The notes: a model not told the origin generated them from the sequence alone. 64,000 nt of DNA from Chloroflexota bacterium (GCA_016197225.1 JACPWC010000006.1:1-64000); one strand, 5' to 3'. Shown: positions 9,034 through 19,300, numbered from the stretch's first letter. Made by a program: numbers and translations.

Positions 9034-9063
9034 ACTTTACTGCAAAATTGCGGGCGCTGTCAA
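9034..9063 (-). promoter_or_regulatory. Sigma70-type promoter for the riboswitch transcript
   Basis: Minus strand TTGACA (9063-9058), 18-nt spacer, TAAAGT (9039-9034). Predicted start near 9027, about 20 nt before the aptamer. Confidence 0.65.
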
Positions 9064-9104
9064 TCGCCGTTTCGTCTGGGGTGCCGAGACGCGCCCGGCA
9101 AAAA

Positions 9105-11321
9105 CTACGGCACGCGGAAGCTCCGACTGCTCGACCAGTTGCTCAAGTGGCCTTCGGCGTTGACGGCGCGGACGCGCCAGTAGTAAGTGCCGGTGGTGAG
9201 CGCCGCCTCGACTGTGTACTGCGAAACCGCCGTTCGCCCGCCTCGCCCACGACCGAGCGTGGTGGTGAAGTACGGGTCGGTGGAGAGTTGCACTTCGTAG
9301 TGATCCACGTTGGGCGCGGAGTCGCTCCAGTCCAAAGTCGGCTGGCCGCTTGCCACCATCACGTTGTGGGCCGGTGTGAGCAGGGTTGGCACGCCCGGCG
9401 GGTTGGGGGTGTCGAAGTGGCGCACGCGTGACCAGGCGCTTGGCCCGTTTGCGCCAAGCGTCCTCACCCGCCAGAACAATAGCGTTCCCTTTGGCAAATC
9501 AGCCGTTGGCACGTAAGCCGAAGACGAGACGTTCATGTTCAGCACCAGCGCGGCAAAGTTCTGGTTGACGGCAACTTGCAGGTTGTACGAGGATGCGCCG
9601 CTGACATTACCCCAATCGAAGAGCGGGCGCAGGCTGATGGCCTGTTGAACGTTGCCGGGAGACGACAATAGCGGCGGCGCAAGCGCCGTGCGAAAGGCGC
9701 GGGCCGCCGACCAGGCGCTGGACTGCCCTGAGTTGCCGAAGACTCGGACGCGCCAGTAATAGCGCGTATTTGGATTCAAGGGCGCCGCAGGAATGAAGTG
9801 AGAAGAGGCAATGGTTTGATTCGCTGCCGGACTAACAAAGGCGTTGTCAACGGCGATCTGTATTTGATAGCGATCCGGAGCCGGGACCGAGTCGCTCCAA
9901 TCGAAGGTGGGCGTGTACTGAGTCAACAAAGCGCCCTCTGCCGGGGAAATAAGGGATGGGACGGGGAGGGGGTCGTTGTCTAAAATAGTGATTGTGGCCG
10001 GGTTGAGCGATCCCAGCGAGGCATTGGCCGGCGCGCTGAGCGTGACGATGAACGTTTCGTTGCCCTCGTAAACCGAGTCATCTTTAATTGGCACTGTGAA
10101 GCTCTGGCGGGTCTCGTTGGGAAGAAAGGTGAGCGTGCCTTTGGTTGGCAGGTAATCCGCCCCAATTTTTGCCGTGCCGTTGCTGGCGTCGTAGTTCACG
10201 CGGATGGTTTGGCCGGGGGCCTCGGACAAAACGGCGGTGACAGTGAGATCGCCCGCGCCTTCGTCAACGCTGTAAGCTGGACTGTCAAATTGCGCGTTGA
10301 CGCCGATCAAGAACTCATTGTTGGCCGCGTTCCAATGAGTGGCCAGGTAACTGTTCGCCGGCGGATTGGTGTTGAAGTAGTCATCGTGGTTGCAGTCGGC
10401 GATCCGGTCGTGGCTCGAATTTTGGCAGATGATTTGCATGGATGGAAAAAAAGGCTCGTCCGAATAACACATCAGGTCGTACTCATCCACACAGTGGCCG
10501 CCGCCGCTGGTGTGGGGGGCCGAAAGTTGCACCCCACCCAGGTTGTGCATCAACTCGTGGGCCGCTATTCCGCCTCCCCAGCATCCAACGTAAGTGGCCG
10601 CATAATCGGGGCCATTGTTGTTCAGGTTGGCGGCGCCGGGTTGCTCGTCCAGGTCCATAGTGGCCCAGCCGCAAAGGATATTCGAGTCGACGAAAATCAT
10701 ATACTTCCGATCAGCTCTGTTGTAGCCTAGAGCTTGAAGCTCGTTGACAGTGTTGGCAAAGGTGTCATCGCCTGCCGGGGAAAGTTGAACGTTTGGAATG
10801 ATCAGGTTGCAGTTCGCATCGTGAACAAACCGGATGCGCCTGACGCCGCCCGTCTCTGCCGCGCTGTTCTGATAGATAGCGTCTGCTTCTGCCGCCCACT
10901 GATGGAAAGAAGAGAGATAGGTGTTGTAACGGTCGGGGCGATCCGAAGCGCGAACGTACATCACCTGGGTGCGTTTGCCGCTGACGCCCTCGCCTTCACA
11001 CTGAATGCTCGCCGCGCTGACAAGATCGGCGATGGGCGACATGCTGACCGCAATGTCCACGCCGGGCGGGGCCGGATCAGGTCCATGCGTGCAATAATTT
11101 GTCCCTGCGATTTGGAAGGCTCCGGCGCAAGGCCCGTCGGTGGCCCATTCCAGACCGTCATGGATGACGTTGTGTTGTGGCTGGTTGGTGGGAAGGGGCG
11201 TTGCGCTTTGCGCTTGGGCCACAACCGTCTGGCGTCCGCCTAAATTTGAGAGAAGCAAATATAGCGTTATGGCCGCAACCAGAAACCTGGCGGGTTGTTG
11301 ATAATGATGCGAGTTGTGCAT
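9105..11321 (-). CDS. Secreted metzincin-like metalloprotease with Calx-beta and fibronectin-like repeats
   Basis: About 738 residues from the ATG at 11321. An in-frame TTG at 11369 would add 16 residues before the signal peptide. Residues 1-40 are a signal peptide ending near VVAQAQS. The catalytic region contains AAHELMHNLGG, an HExxHxxG zinc site, followed by HCVDEYDLMCY, where the Met could be the metzincin Met-turn. A Calx-beta domain follows (VDEGAGDLTV ... YEGNETFIVTL ... ITILDND). The C-terminal third is three Ig/fibronectin-like repeats with YYWRVRVFG and LGRGRGGRT, ending SFRVP. Expected to act outside the cell; the substrate is unknown. The third metal ligand of classic metzincins (His or Asp after HNLGG) is not obvious, so activity is an inference. 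Confidence 0.8.
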   Translation of the reverse strand: MHNSHHYQQPARFLVAAITLYLLLSNLGGRQTVVAQAQSATPLPTNQPQHNVIHDGLEWATDGPCAGAFQIAGTNYCTHGPDPAPPGVDIAVSMSPIADLVSAASIQCEGEGVSGKRTQVMYVRASDRPDRYNTYLSSFHQWAAEADAIYQNSAAETGGVRRIRFVHDANCNLIIPNVQLSPAGDDTFANTVNELQALGYNRADRKYMIFVDSNILCGWATMDLDEQPGAANLNNNGPDYAATYVGCWGGGIAAHELMHNLGGVQLSAPHTSGGGHCVDEYDLMCYSDEPFFPSMQIICQNSSHDRIADCNHDDYFNTNPPANSYLATHWNAANNEFLIGVNAQFDSPAYSVDEGAGDLTVTAVLSEAPGQTIRVNYDASNGTAKIGADYLPTKGTLTFLPNETRQSFTVPIKDDSVYEGNETFIVTLSAPANASLGSLNPATITILDNDPLPVPSLISPAEGALLTQYTPTFDWSDSVPAPDRYQIQIAVDNAFVSPAANQTIASSHFIPAAPLNPNTRYYWRVRVFGNSGQSSAWSAARAFRTALAPPLLSSPGNVQQAISLRPLFDWGNVSGASSYNLQVAVNQNFAALVLNMNVSSSAYVPTADLPKGTLLFWRVRTLGANGPSAWSRVRHFDTPNPPGVPTLLTPAHNVMVASGQPTLDWSDSAPNVDHYEVQLSTDPYFTTTLGRGRGGRTAVSQYTVEAALTTGTYYWRVRAVNAEGHLSNWSSSRSFRVP

Positions 11322-11339
11322 GGTTTTACTGCTTCGGAT

Positions 11340-11353
11340 TTTATACTCCTTTT
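11340..11353 (-). promoter_or_regulatory. Shared AAAAGGAGTATAAA motif upstream of the metalloprotease gene
   Basis: The identical 14-mer occurs at 16201-16214 upstream of the other large secreted gene. It could be a promoter element with TATAAA as -10, or a ribosome site for an alternative start. Confidence 0.35.
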
Positions 11354-11360
11354 GAGCAGT

Positions 11361-11401
11361 TGAAAACAAAACCGCCCTCCTGCGAAATATAAGAGGGCGG
11401 T
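11361..11401 (-). terminator. Rho-independent terminator after the VWA/lipase gene
   Basis: ACCGCCCTC and GAGGGCGGT form a 9-bp stem on the minus strand, followed by TTTGTTTTC. It separates the 1569-aa gene from the metalloprotease gene. Confidence 0.85.
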
Positions 11402-11426
11402 GCTGGTGTTGGCTCAGGCCGCAAAC

Positions 11427-14400
11427 TTATGGCACCCGGAAGCTCCGACTGCTCGACCAGTTGCTGAACTGCCCCTGGGCGTTGACGGCTCGCACGCGCC
11501 AGTGGTAAGTGCCGGATGGCAAGGCCACTTCGGGCGTGTACATCGAAGCAGAAGTTCTGCCGCCTCGCCCACGACCGAGCACGGTGGCGAATGTCTCGCT
11601 CGTGGAGAGTTGTACTTCGTAGTGATCCGCGCCGGGCGACGAGTCGCTCCAGTCCAGAGTCGGCTGTGTTGACGTGGCGGCATTGTTGGCGGGTGAGAGC
11701 AGGGTGGGCACGCCTGGCGGGCTGGGGGTGTCGAAGTGGCGAACGCGGGACCAGGCGCTCGGCCCGTTCGGGCCGTTGGCTCGGACGCGCCAGAAGAGAG
11801 TTGCGCCTTTCGGTAAGTCGCTAGCTGGCACATGAGCCGACGGTGTAACGTTGAGGTTTAGCGCCAACGTATTGAAATTCTGATCTGTAGAGACTTGAAT
11901 ACTGTATGACGTAGTGCCAGTTGTGGGTGTCCAGTCAAAGACGGGCCGCAGAAGTGGTGTAGTACCGAAATTGCTTGTGGGGAATGACTCTGGCGGTAGC
12001 ATTGCAGCGTGGAACAATCGAGCAGGTGACCATGCCCCAAACTGACCAACACTGTTGACGGACCGAGCACGCCAGTAATAGGCGGTGTCGGGATTAATAG
12101 GATCGTTCAGTGTATAACTTGAATCAGCAACCGTTTCGTCTCGTACCATTGAAAGGAAAGCACTGTCTGTGGCAATTTGTATCTGGTAATGATCAGGTGG
12201 CGGAGTCACATCATTCCAATCAAGAGTGGGCGTGTAGATTGTGACAACGCCATTATGAGCAGGCAAAGCAAGGCTTGGAACCTTGAGAGGAATGCTGAAG
12301 TCTACAACCGCAATTGATTCATCGTGGATTGTTATTCTAGCTGGATTGGGCGAACCAGATGCGTCGCCATTCCAGCCTGCAAACGCGTAGCCTGTGTCTG
12401 CGGCGGCAGTCAGAGCAACGGTAGTGCCTGCGGCATACTGTGAGCCACTATTGCAATTCGGGGGCGGGTTAGCTGTAATCGTGCCGCCGATCGGCGGGTT
12501 TGCGGCCAGAGCTAGCGTGTAACAATGAGCGGCAAAGTTTTGGAAGTTGTAAGCCGCCGTCGTCCACAGATTCTGGGCTTGCCAGATGGTAGGAACACCT
12601 GCATTTTGTTGATCGGCAATGGTTAAATTGGTCAACTTGTAAGGGCCATTCTTGCCGCTTTGTCCGATTTCGTCGCCGCTAAAAGGTAGAGTTATAAAGC
12701 TGTTCCCAAGGGGCAAAGTAGTAGAGGTAACGCTGTGCGCTACCACAGTTGTGCCAGAGACCAGATCCGCCGACAGCAAATAACTACCTGCTTGAAGCGC
12801 ATTAAGGCCAACGCCTACATCCAGCCTTTCATATTTATCGTTGCCATCAGCATTAACAGGGCTGTCCGAATACGAGCCGACCAATTGCACAGTTTGCGGC
12901 GCAACGGCGATCAGGCTATCCACTTGCCGGGCATAAGCAGTGCCGGCATCACTCCCTTCAGCGATAACGCTGAGGCCAAGATAGCCAGGAATATTGGGGA
13001 TGGTATATGCGCCCTTATAAACGCCATTGCCCTGGCCACTTAAGGTGATTGTGTCGGCGAAGACACCCGGACGGAAAATTTTGGCGGTTGCGGTAGCGCC
13101 GTTGAGGCCTAAATTACCGTTTTTTAAAGTAGCTGTGATGGTGGCGGTTTCTCCAACTGAGTACACTAGCTTGTCTACGGTTACATCTAAGACACGAGGT
13201 GATACTACTAAGGAACTAATAGCATAATCTGTTCCGCTTGTTCCAACATCTCCGCTGGCAATCTTTAGAATATAAATGCCAGGACTGCTTGCGTTGATAT
13301 TATATGTAGCAAATAGTTGCGAAGGGCCAATAGTGTTTTCCATATACTGAACTTCGTTTGGATGAGCGGCGACGTAAACCGGATCAATAATTGTGCCTGA
13401 GGGGCTTTCCAGGGTGAAATTGATATTACCGGCGTCCCAAACTAGAGTGAATTCGCTATGCTCATTACTGTCAACGGGTGCAAGGCGAGTTACTAATTGC
13501 CCACTTGATATATGACCTGAGATGACAGGAATCTGAGATTTGGGATTAGACGTAGCTTGGGCCTCTGCTAATCCTGAGGTAACTACTGGGCAATTCCCAT
13601 TTTTCTTTCCTAATATTTGCTGTATGCATTTGTAGGTGTCTGTTAATGTGGAATTGTCCCGTAAAGACTGATTGAAATAGCTTGGGAACCAGTCGCGAAG
13701 TCCAACAACTACTGTGTAACATTTATCAGTAAGTGGAATGCAAATATTCTTTTCGCCTACTTCTGCACTTGAATGACTCGCTCTTATTTTGTGCGTCATT
13801 ACATTTGATCCCTTCTGTATAGCAGGGATTGGCGGTAGAATGCCCATATAGAGGTTGCCTATGGCGCTTTGGGCACCAACTGCGCCATCATGAGGTCCTT
13901 CTGTCAGGTAAAGGCCAATAGTTTCTATCGGGTTAGAATTCCCAGCGATGAAATTGTATTGAACGAAAAGATCGCGAAATTTGTAAGTGTCATTAAATTC
14001 AAAAATTGAAAAAATCCCGAATTCACAGGCTGCATCCTGCTTGGTTCCTGCGGTACAGTAAAACTCCCCAAATGGAGTTCCAGCATGCGGTGCACCTAGA
14101 GTGATCAATCGAGAAACGACGAAAGGATCTCTTGGGTAAAGTTCAAAGCTTTCAATGTAAGCTCGGCTTACCAGGCCCCCCATGCTGTGAGCAATCAAAG
14201 TAAACTCATCAACTCCAAAATTGTTGTGAATAAATGTTAGTTGGTTCTGTAAGCATACTGCGTTTATGCTAATAAAAGGTGTCCAGTTGTGTCCAGTTGA
14301 TACATGGGCAATCCAGACATCGTATCCATCTGCACGGAGAAAATCGGGAAATGCTCCAAAGTCGTTTCTGATAGTGCCGTACTGATTATCTGATGGCCAA

Positions 14401-16136
14401 TTTTGATCTCCTAGGTTGTTGTCCGTAACTCTGTATGGTTCGTAGTAAGTGCCGTCACCTCGTAGACAGCGATCATAATTGTCGGGGCTTATCTTTAAGT
14501 GACCATGCCACCCATGCACTAACACTACAACGGGTCTAAGCACAGTAAAGTTCTGCTCTCCTTGATCTGGCGGTACGTTAATCGTAAGCGACGGGTCCGA
14601 AAAGGAAAGACCTTCCTTATTCGGCGTAATTGTGTACGTGCCTGCCGGCAGACCCTTGAAAGCATAGTAACCGTTACTATCTGTAATGGCAGTATGCCTA
14701 TGACCGTCTGTGAGGATGACTCCAGAAAGGTGAGGGTTATTAGGATCCGTTACACGACCAGAGATAGAATAGGTTTCGATTGATCCCAGCGCATTAATAA
14801 TCGCCTCTGCAACATCATCGCCTGTGCTACCAGTATTCTGCGTGCTGCCTCCAGTGATAGATGCTAAATAATCAACTTCCGGGATCACGCCTGCGCCACC
14901 GGGCACTAGCCCAATAACGATTGCCTGATTTTCCAAGAGGTCGTTAACTACTGTATTGACATTAGGTCCCGGATAGCCGAACGTGTCTATAGGGTCATGG
15001 AATGGAGCATCTGTAGCTAACAAGATGATGCGTAGGACTCCTGCTCTGAAACTAAGTTGTTGACCAATTGGGGTGTCACCAGAGTCCAGGCAATCTCCAT
15101 CGCCATTGCTATCGATGCAAGGATGGGATGGCGTCATAAGGTAATGCAAAGCCGCGTACTGGCTTTCTGGCCAATCTGAGCCGCCACCAGCAGTAAGAGC
15201 ATTTACTCCTGAAACAAATGCAGTTCGAGAATTGGTTAAGTTGGCTCGTCGTCGGTACACCCAGTCATCAGGCCCTCCCCAAAAATAAGGGTAATATCCG
15301 TAGTCTCGAAAGCCAGCTACTCCCATTCTGAACCCGGCAATACCAATGTCAACAACACTGTCCCATATTTGAGGAGCGAGCCTCTTAAGGGTATCAACAT
15401 CATCCCACATACTACCGGTTTCGTCTTGCAATAGAGCAATCTCAAGAGGGACTGTAAGGGCGACGGGAGCAAACTCAGTCGTGACTTGCAGTAAGCCCCC
15501 ACCCGGAGTACCAAAATCAGCTATTTCAATGTAATAGCTTTTGTTGGCCAGCACAGCGAATTCAATTTGAGACTGGAGTGTTCCGGAAAAGTCATCATTG
15601 CATGCTTTGCTCTTGAGAGCGCCACGTATGCCGCTGAAGGCAGCCGCGACTGTGTCATAGTTGCTTCCAAAGGTGTTGACGCGAATATGGCCTGGAACGG
15701 GAGCCAAAATCCGATACCAAACTGTATTAGAGTTTTTTCCATAACCGCAACCCATAATTGGGTCATCAGAGGCAACTGTTGCACCTGTGGTGTCGAGTAG
15801 AAATGCAGATGGAAAATCTGAGATAACAATGGCCGAGTTGAAGTTGTCGTTTGGTGGAATAGCCAATGCGCCAACTTCTGGTGTAGGCCGATTCTCAAGT
15901 TCGGCTTTGTCGGGGGCCAGGGTTGGGGTAGCCGTAGGCTCAGATGGGGTGGGTGTCGCTTGAGGGTCGTCCGTTGGCTGGATATCTATTGGATTGGTTG
16001 CAATATCAGTGCTAGTAGCCTGATCTTCGGCCTGAGCCGCTGGCGCATTGTTAAGCCCAAAACTGGATAACATAAGGCTAAATAACACAATCAGCGAAAA
16101 TACTTTGCCAAATTGTTGATAGTATGAGCGATTCAT
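11427..16136 (-). CDS. Secreted multidomain protein: PPC-like, VWA, CarboxypepD_reg-like, alpha/beta-hydrolase lipase, fibronectin-like repeats
   Basis: 1569 residues, with ribosome site GGAGG 6 nt before the ATG. Domains in order: signal peptide (to about 37, ending AAQAE); Pro/Thr-rich linker; PPC-like beta domain (NDNFNSAIVISDF ... NTVWYRI, 95-220); von Willebrand A domain with MIDAS-like DETGSM (230-450); carboxypeptidase-regulatory-like domain (SISGRVTDPNNPHLSG, 455-530); alpha/beta hydrolase with VLVHGWHGH oxyanion region and AHSMGG nucleophile elbow (535-850); beta-sandwich domains including a divergent VYSVGETATITATL region; a NPPIGGTITANPPPNC bacterial repeat; and C-terminal fibronectin-like repeats with LGRGRGGRT ending SFRVP. 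Probably an exported, surface-associated lipase/esterase. The middle is AT-richer than flanking genes, consistent with mosaic origin. Confidence 0.82.
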   Translation of the reverse strand: MNRSYYQQFGKVFSLIVLFSLMLSSFGLNNAPAAQAEDQATSTDIATNPIDIQPTDDPQATPTPSEPTATPTLAPDKAELENRPTPEVGALAIPPNDNFNSAIVISDFPSAFLLDTTGATVASDDPIMGCGYGKNSNTVWYRILAPVPGHIRVNTFGSNYDTVAAAFSGIRGALKSKACNDDFSGTLQSQIEFAVLANKSYYIEIADFGTPGGGLLQVTTEFAPVALTVPLEIALLQDETGSMWDDVDTLKRLAPQIWDSVVDIGIAGFRMGVAGFRDYGYYPYFWGGPDDWVYRRRANLTNSRTAFVSGVNALTAGGGSDWPESQYAALHYLMTPSHPCIDSNGDGDCLDSGDTPIGQQLSFRAGVLRIILLATDAPFHDPIDTFGYPGPNVNTVVNDLLENQAIVIGLVPGGAGVIPEVDYLASITGGSTQNTGSTGDDVAEAIINALGSIETYSISGRVTDPNNPHLSGVILTDGHRHTAITDSNGYYAFKGLPAGTYTITPNKEGLSFSDPSLTINVPPDQGEQNFTVLRPVVVLVHGWHGHLKISPDNYDRCLRGDGTYYEPYRVTDNNLGDQNWPSDNQYGTIRNDFGAFPDFLRADGYDVWIAHVSTGHNWTPFISINAVCLQNQLTFIHNNFGVDEFTLIAHSMGGLVSRAYIESFELYPRDPFVVSRLITLGAPHAGTPFGEFYCTAGTKQDAACEFGIFSIFEFNDTYKFRDLFVQYNFIAGNSNPIETIGLYLTEGPHDGAVGAQSAIGNLYMGILPPIPAIQKGSNVMTHKIRASHSSAEVGEKNICIPLTDKCYTVVVGLRDWFPSYFNQSLRDNSTLTDTYKCIQQILGKKNGNCPVVTSGLAEAQATSNPKSQIPVISGHISSGQLVTRLAPVDSNEHSEFTLVWDAGNINFTLESPSGTIIDPVYVAAHPNEVQYMENTIGPSQLFATYNINASSPGIYILKIASGDVGTSGTDYAISSLVVSPRVLDVTVDKLVYSVGETATITATLKNGNLGLNGATATAKIFRPGVFADTITLSGQGNGVYKGAYTIPNIPGYLGLSVIAEGSDAGTAYARQVDSLIAVAPQTVQLVGSYSDSPVNADGNDKYERLDVGVGLNALQAGSYLLSADLVSGTTVVAHSVTSTTLPLGNSFITLPFSGDEIGQSGKNGPYKLTNLTIADQQNAGVPTIWQAQNLWTTAAYNFQNFAAHCYTLALAANPPIGGTITANPPPNCNSGSQYAAGTTVALTAAADTGYAFAGWNGDASGSPNPARITIHDESIAVVDFSIPLKVPSLALPAHNGVVTIYTPTLDWNDVTPPPDHYQIQIATDSAFLSMVRDETVADSSYTLNDPINPDTAYYWRARSVNSVGQFGAWSPARLFHAAMLPPESFPTSNFGTTPLLRPVFDWTPTTGTTSYSIQVSTDQNFNTLALNLNVTPSAHVPASDLPKGATLFWRVRANGPNGPSAWSRVRHFDTPSPPGVPTLLSPANNAATSTQPTLDWSDSSPGADHYEVQLSTSETFATVLGRGRGGRTSASMYTPEVALPSGTYHWRVRAVNAQGQFSNWSSSRSFRVP

Positions 16137-16200
16137 GTGCGTCCCTCCGACGATGGGCTGCTAGTTTTCGGTTACGGAAGAAAGGAAATTCCCCGAATAC

Positions 16201-16214
16201 TTTATACTCCTTTT
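16201..16214 (-). promoter_or_regulatory. Second copy of the AAAAGGAGTATAAA motif
   Basis: Lies 65-78 nt before the start of the VWA/lipase gene; identical to 11340-11353. Confidence 0.35.
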
Positions 16215-16291
16215 TGCCAGCCCGTGTAAATAGACGAATGCCTGACTTTCATAGGCAAATGTACTGAATTGTCACGAGACAAGTGTTCATT

Positions 16292-16349
16292 ACAACGGAT
16301 TCGTGGAATTGAACGGACCCGATCCGTTAAATTCGCCGCATCCGTTGTT
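16292..16349. repeat. ACAACGGAT-family palindromic repeat, full copy
   Basis: Begins ACAACGGATTCG and ends ATCCGTTGT, with inner arms GAATTGAACGGA and ATCCGTTAAATTC. The reverse complement of 47489-47550 aligns over its whole length. It lies between divergent genes, and its right end overlaps the secA -35. Confidence 0.8.
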
Positions 16350-16372
16350 CTCCCTCCTCCTCATGCTATAAT
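16345..16372 (+). promoter_or_regulatory. Extended -10 promoter of secA, apparently leaderless
   Basis: TTGTTC (16345-16350), 16-nt spacer, TGC-TATAAT (TATAAT 16367-16372). The ATG is only 8 nt past the -10, so the transcript would start at or next to the start codon; no ribosome site fits. Confidence 0.7.
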
Positions 16373-16380
16373 CCTCCGCG

Positions 16381-19300
16381 ATGTTCAAAAATATCATCAA
16401 AGCCATCGGCGGCGACCCCAACAAGCGGGATGTCCGCAAATACACCGAAGTTGTAGATCAGATCAACGACATGTCCCGGCAGTTTGAGGACATGAGCGAC
16501 GACGCCCTGCGTGCCAAGTCGGATGAACTGCGGGGGAAAGTTCAGGCGGAACTGGGCGAGATTCCCGACGACGCCAGGCTCGAAGAGCGCAAGAAAGCGA
16601 CCCAGGCAACCCTCGACTCGGTTCTGCCCGAAGCCTTTGCCCTGGTGCGCGAGACCTCGGCCCGCACCATCGGCCTGCGGCACTACGACGTGCAACTCAT
16701 CGGCGGCATGGTGCTCCACGCCGGCCGCATCGCCGAGATGCAAACCGGCGAAGGCAAGACGCTCGTCGCCACCTTGCCGCTCTACCTCAACGCCCTCACC
16801 GGGCGCGGCGTTCACCTCGTCACCGTCAACGACTATTTGGCAAGGCGCGACGCCAAGTGGATGGGGCCGCTCTACCACGCCCTCGGCCTCAGCGTCGGCA
16901 TCTTGCAGGACGCCTCGCGCACCGAGAACGCCCGCAAAGCTTTCGTCTTCGACCCGGCTCGCGACAGTTCGCAGGAAGACTCGCGCTTCATGCGCATCGT
17001 CGAACGCGGCGAGTCTTACGCTTGCGATATCGTCTACGGCACCAACAACGAATTCGGCTTCGACTACCTGCGCGACAACATGGCCACTTCGCTGGCCGAG
17101 CGCCGCCAACGCCAGCGCTATTTTGCCATCGTGGACGAAGTGGACAACATCCTGATTGACGAAGCCCGCACCCCGCTCATCATCTCCGGCCCGTCGGGCG
17201 AGAGCGCGGCCCTGTATCAAGAGTTGGCTCGCGCCGTGAAAGTCCTCAAGCCCGAACACTACGAAATTGACGAGCGCGGGCGAAGCCTTGCCCTCAACGA
17301 CGAAGGCTACCAAAAAATAGAAGAGGCGCTGGGCCGCCCCCTGCGTGACCCCGACCGCCCCGAAGACCTGACGCCGGAGCAGGCGACGACCCAGGCGCAT
17401 CTCGAACAGGCCATGCGCGCCGAGTTCATCTTCAAGAAGAACAAGGATTATCTGGTGCAGGGCGGCCACGTGGTGATCGTGGACGAACACACCGGGCGGG
17501 TGATGCCGGGCCGCCGCTGGAGCGACGGCCTCCACCAGGCCGTGGAGGCCAAAGAAGGCGTGCCGGTTCAACCGGAGAACGTCACCTACGCCACCATCAC
17601 CCTGCAAAACTTCTTCCGCCTCTACGACAAGCTGGCCGGCATGTCCGGCACGGCCCTGACCGAGGCCGAAGAGTTCGACAAAATTTACAAGCTCGACGTG
17701 GTGCCTATTCCCAAGAATGTCGAGTACCGGGTGCAACGCGATCCGAATCTCATCGAGCGCGAGATCAGAGAGAACGGCTACAAGTTCTCCTACCTGGCCC
17801 GCAAGTCCGACCCCGACAAGCCGGTCTGGTATCGCCGCAAGGATTACCCCGACTCGGTCTTTCGCACCGAAGAGTCCAAACTGCGGGCCATCATGTGGGA
17901 CGCGCTCTGGCGGCACGTGCCCGGCCAGCCCTTGCTCATCGGCACCACCTCGGTTGAGTCCTCGGAGCAGCTCTCGAAACGATTCAGCGCCGAGCCGCTC
18001 CGCCGCCTGGCCCTGGTGAATTTGCTCCGCGACCGCTGGTTCAAAGCCAACAACGCCGAAGAGGACGGTCGGGCCGTCCCTGCTTTACAACCGTTCAACA
18101 AGCCCCTGGACTCGCTCAACCCGTCCGACATGCGCCCGCTGGCGAAAGAGTTGAACATGACTCTCAACCCAATCGCCGACGAAAACCTGACCCGTCTCTG
18201 TGAACTGCTCTTCCTGGACTCGGGGCACAAGGATCGACTCCGGGCGGTGCTGGAGAGCGGCATCAAGCACCGCGTCCTCAACGCCAAGAAGCACGACGAA
18301 GAGTCGCAGATCATCCTCGGCGCGGGCAAGCTGGGCGCGGTGACCATTGCTACCAACATGGCCGGGCGCGGCGTGGACATCAAACTCGGCGGCGACTTTG
18401 ACGAGACGATGCTGATCGGAGTCAACCGGGTGCTGGAACGAGCGGGCCATGCCAACGCCTTTGAAATGCGCCACGACGATCGTCTGGCCGCCCTCGACAA
18501 GATCAGCCCTGATGATTACAGCATCTACGCCGAGCAAGTGGTCGCCTTCCGCCAGCACATGGCCGACGAGCAAACCGTGCGCGCCATCGGCGGCCTGCAC
18601 GTCGTCGGCTCCGAGCGGCACGACGCTCGCCGCATTGACAACCAGCTTCGGGGCCGCGCCGCCCGTCAGGGCGACCCCGGCTCCAGCCGCTTCTACCTCT
18701 CGCTCGAAGATGATCTCATGCGCCGCTTCGGCGGGGCCAACGTTTCCGGTTTGATGGAACGCCTCACTTCCGTGCTCAAGGTAGACGACGCGCTCCCCAT
18801 CGAACACGGCATTGTGGATAAAACCGTCGAAGGCTCACAACAACGAGTCGAGGGCTACAACTTCGACATCCGCAAGCACCTGCTGGAGTACGACGACGTG
18901 CTCAACCAGCAACGCACCAAGATTTACGAACAGCGCGACCGCATCTTCACCAAAGAAGATTTGACCGACGACATTGACGAGATGCTGGTGGCCGAAGTGG
19001 CTCGCCGGGTGGACATGAACAGCGCCGACGAAGACCGCTGGAAACTGCTGGCCTGGCTGGACGAAGTTCAGCCGGTCATCCAGCGCGCCGACGGCTCGCT
19101 CTACTTCCCGTTCAGCATCGAATTGATCCTCAGCCGGTTCGACGGTCTGGCCGGCCCAGCTCAAGTGAAAGATGAACTGCTGACCGTCGCCAAAGGCGCA
19201 TCCGACTCGGCCCGCGATCAACTGGTGACGATTGTTGAGACTCAACTGGAGACGTATCCGGCGCGAGTGAAAGAGCGCGTGGATGCCAAACGTGAAGCCG

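Noticed and set aside
16366-17916. 516-codon minus-strand frame opposite secA
   Set aside because: Antisense artefact; would initiate inside the secA core.
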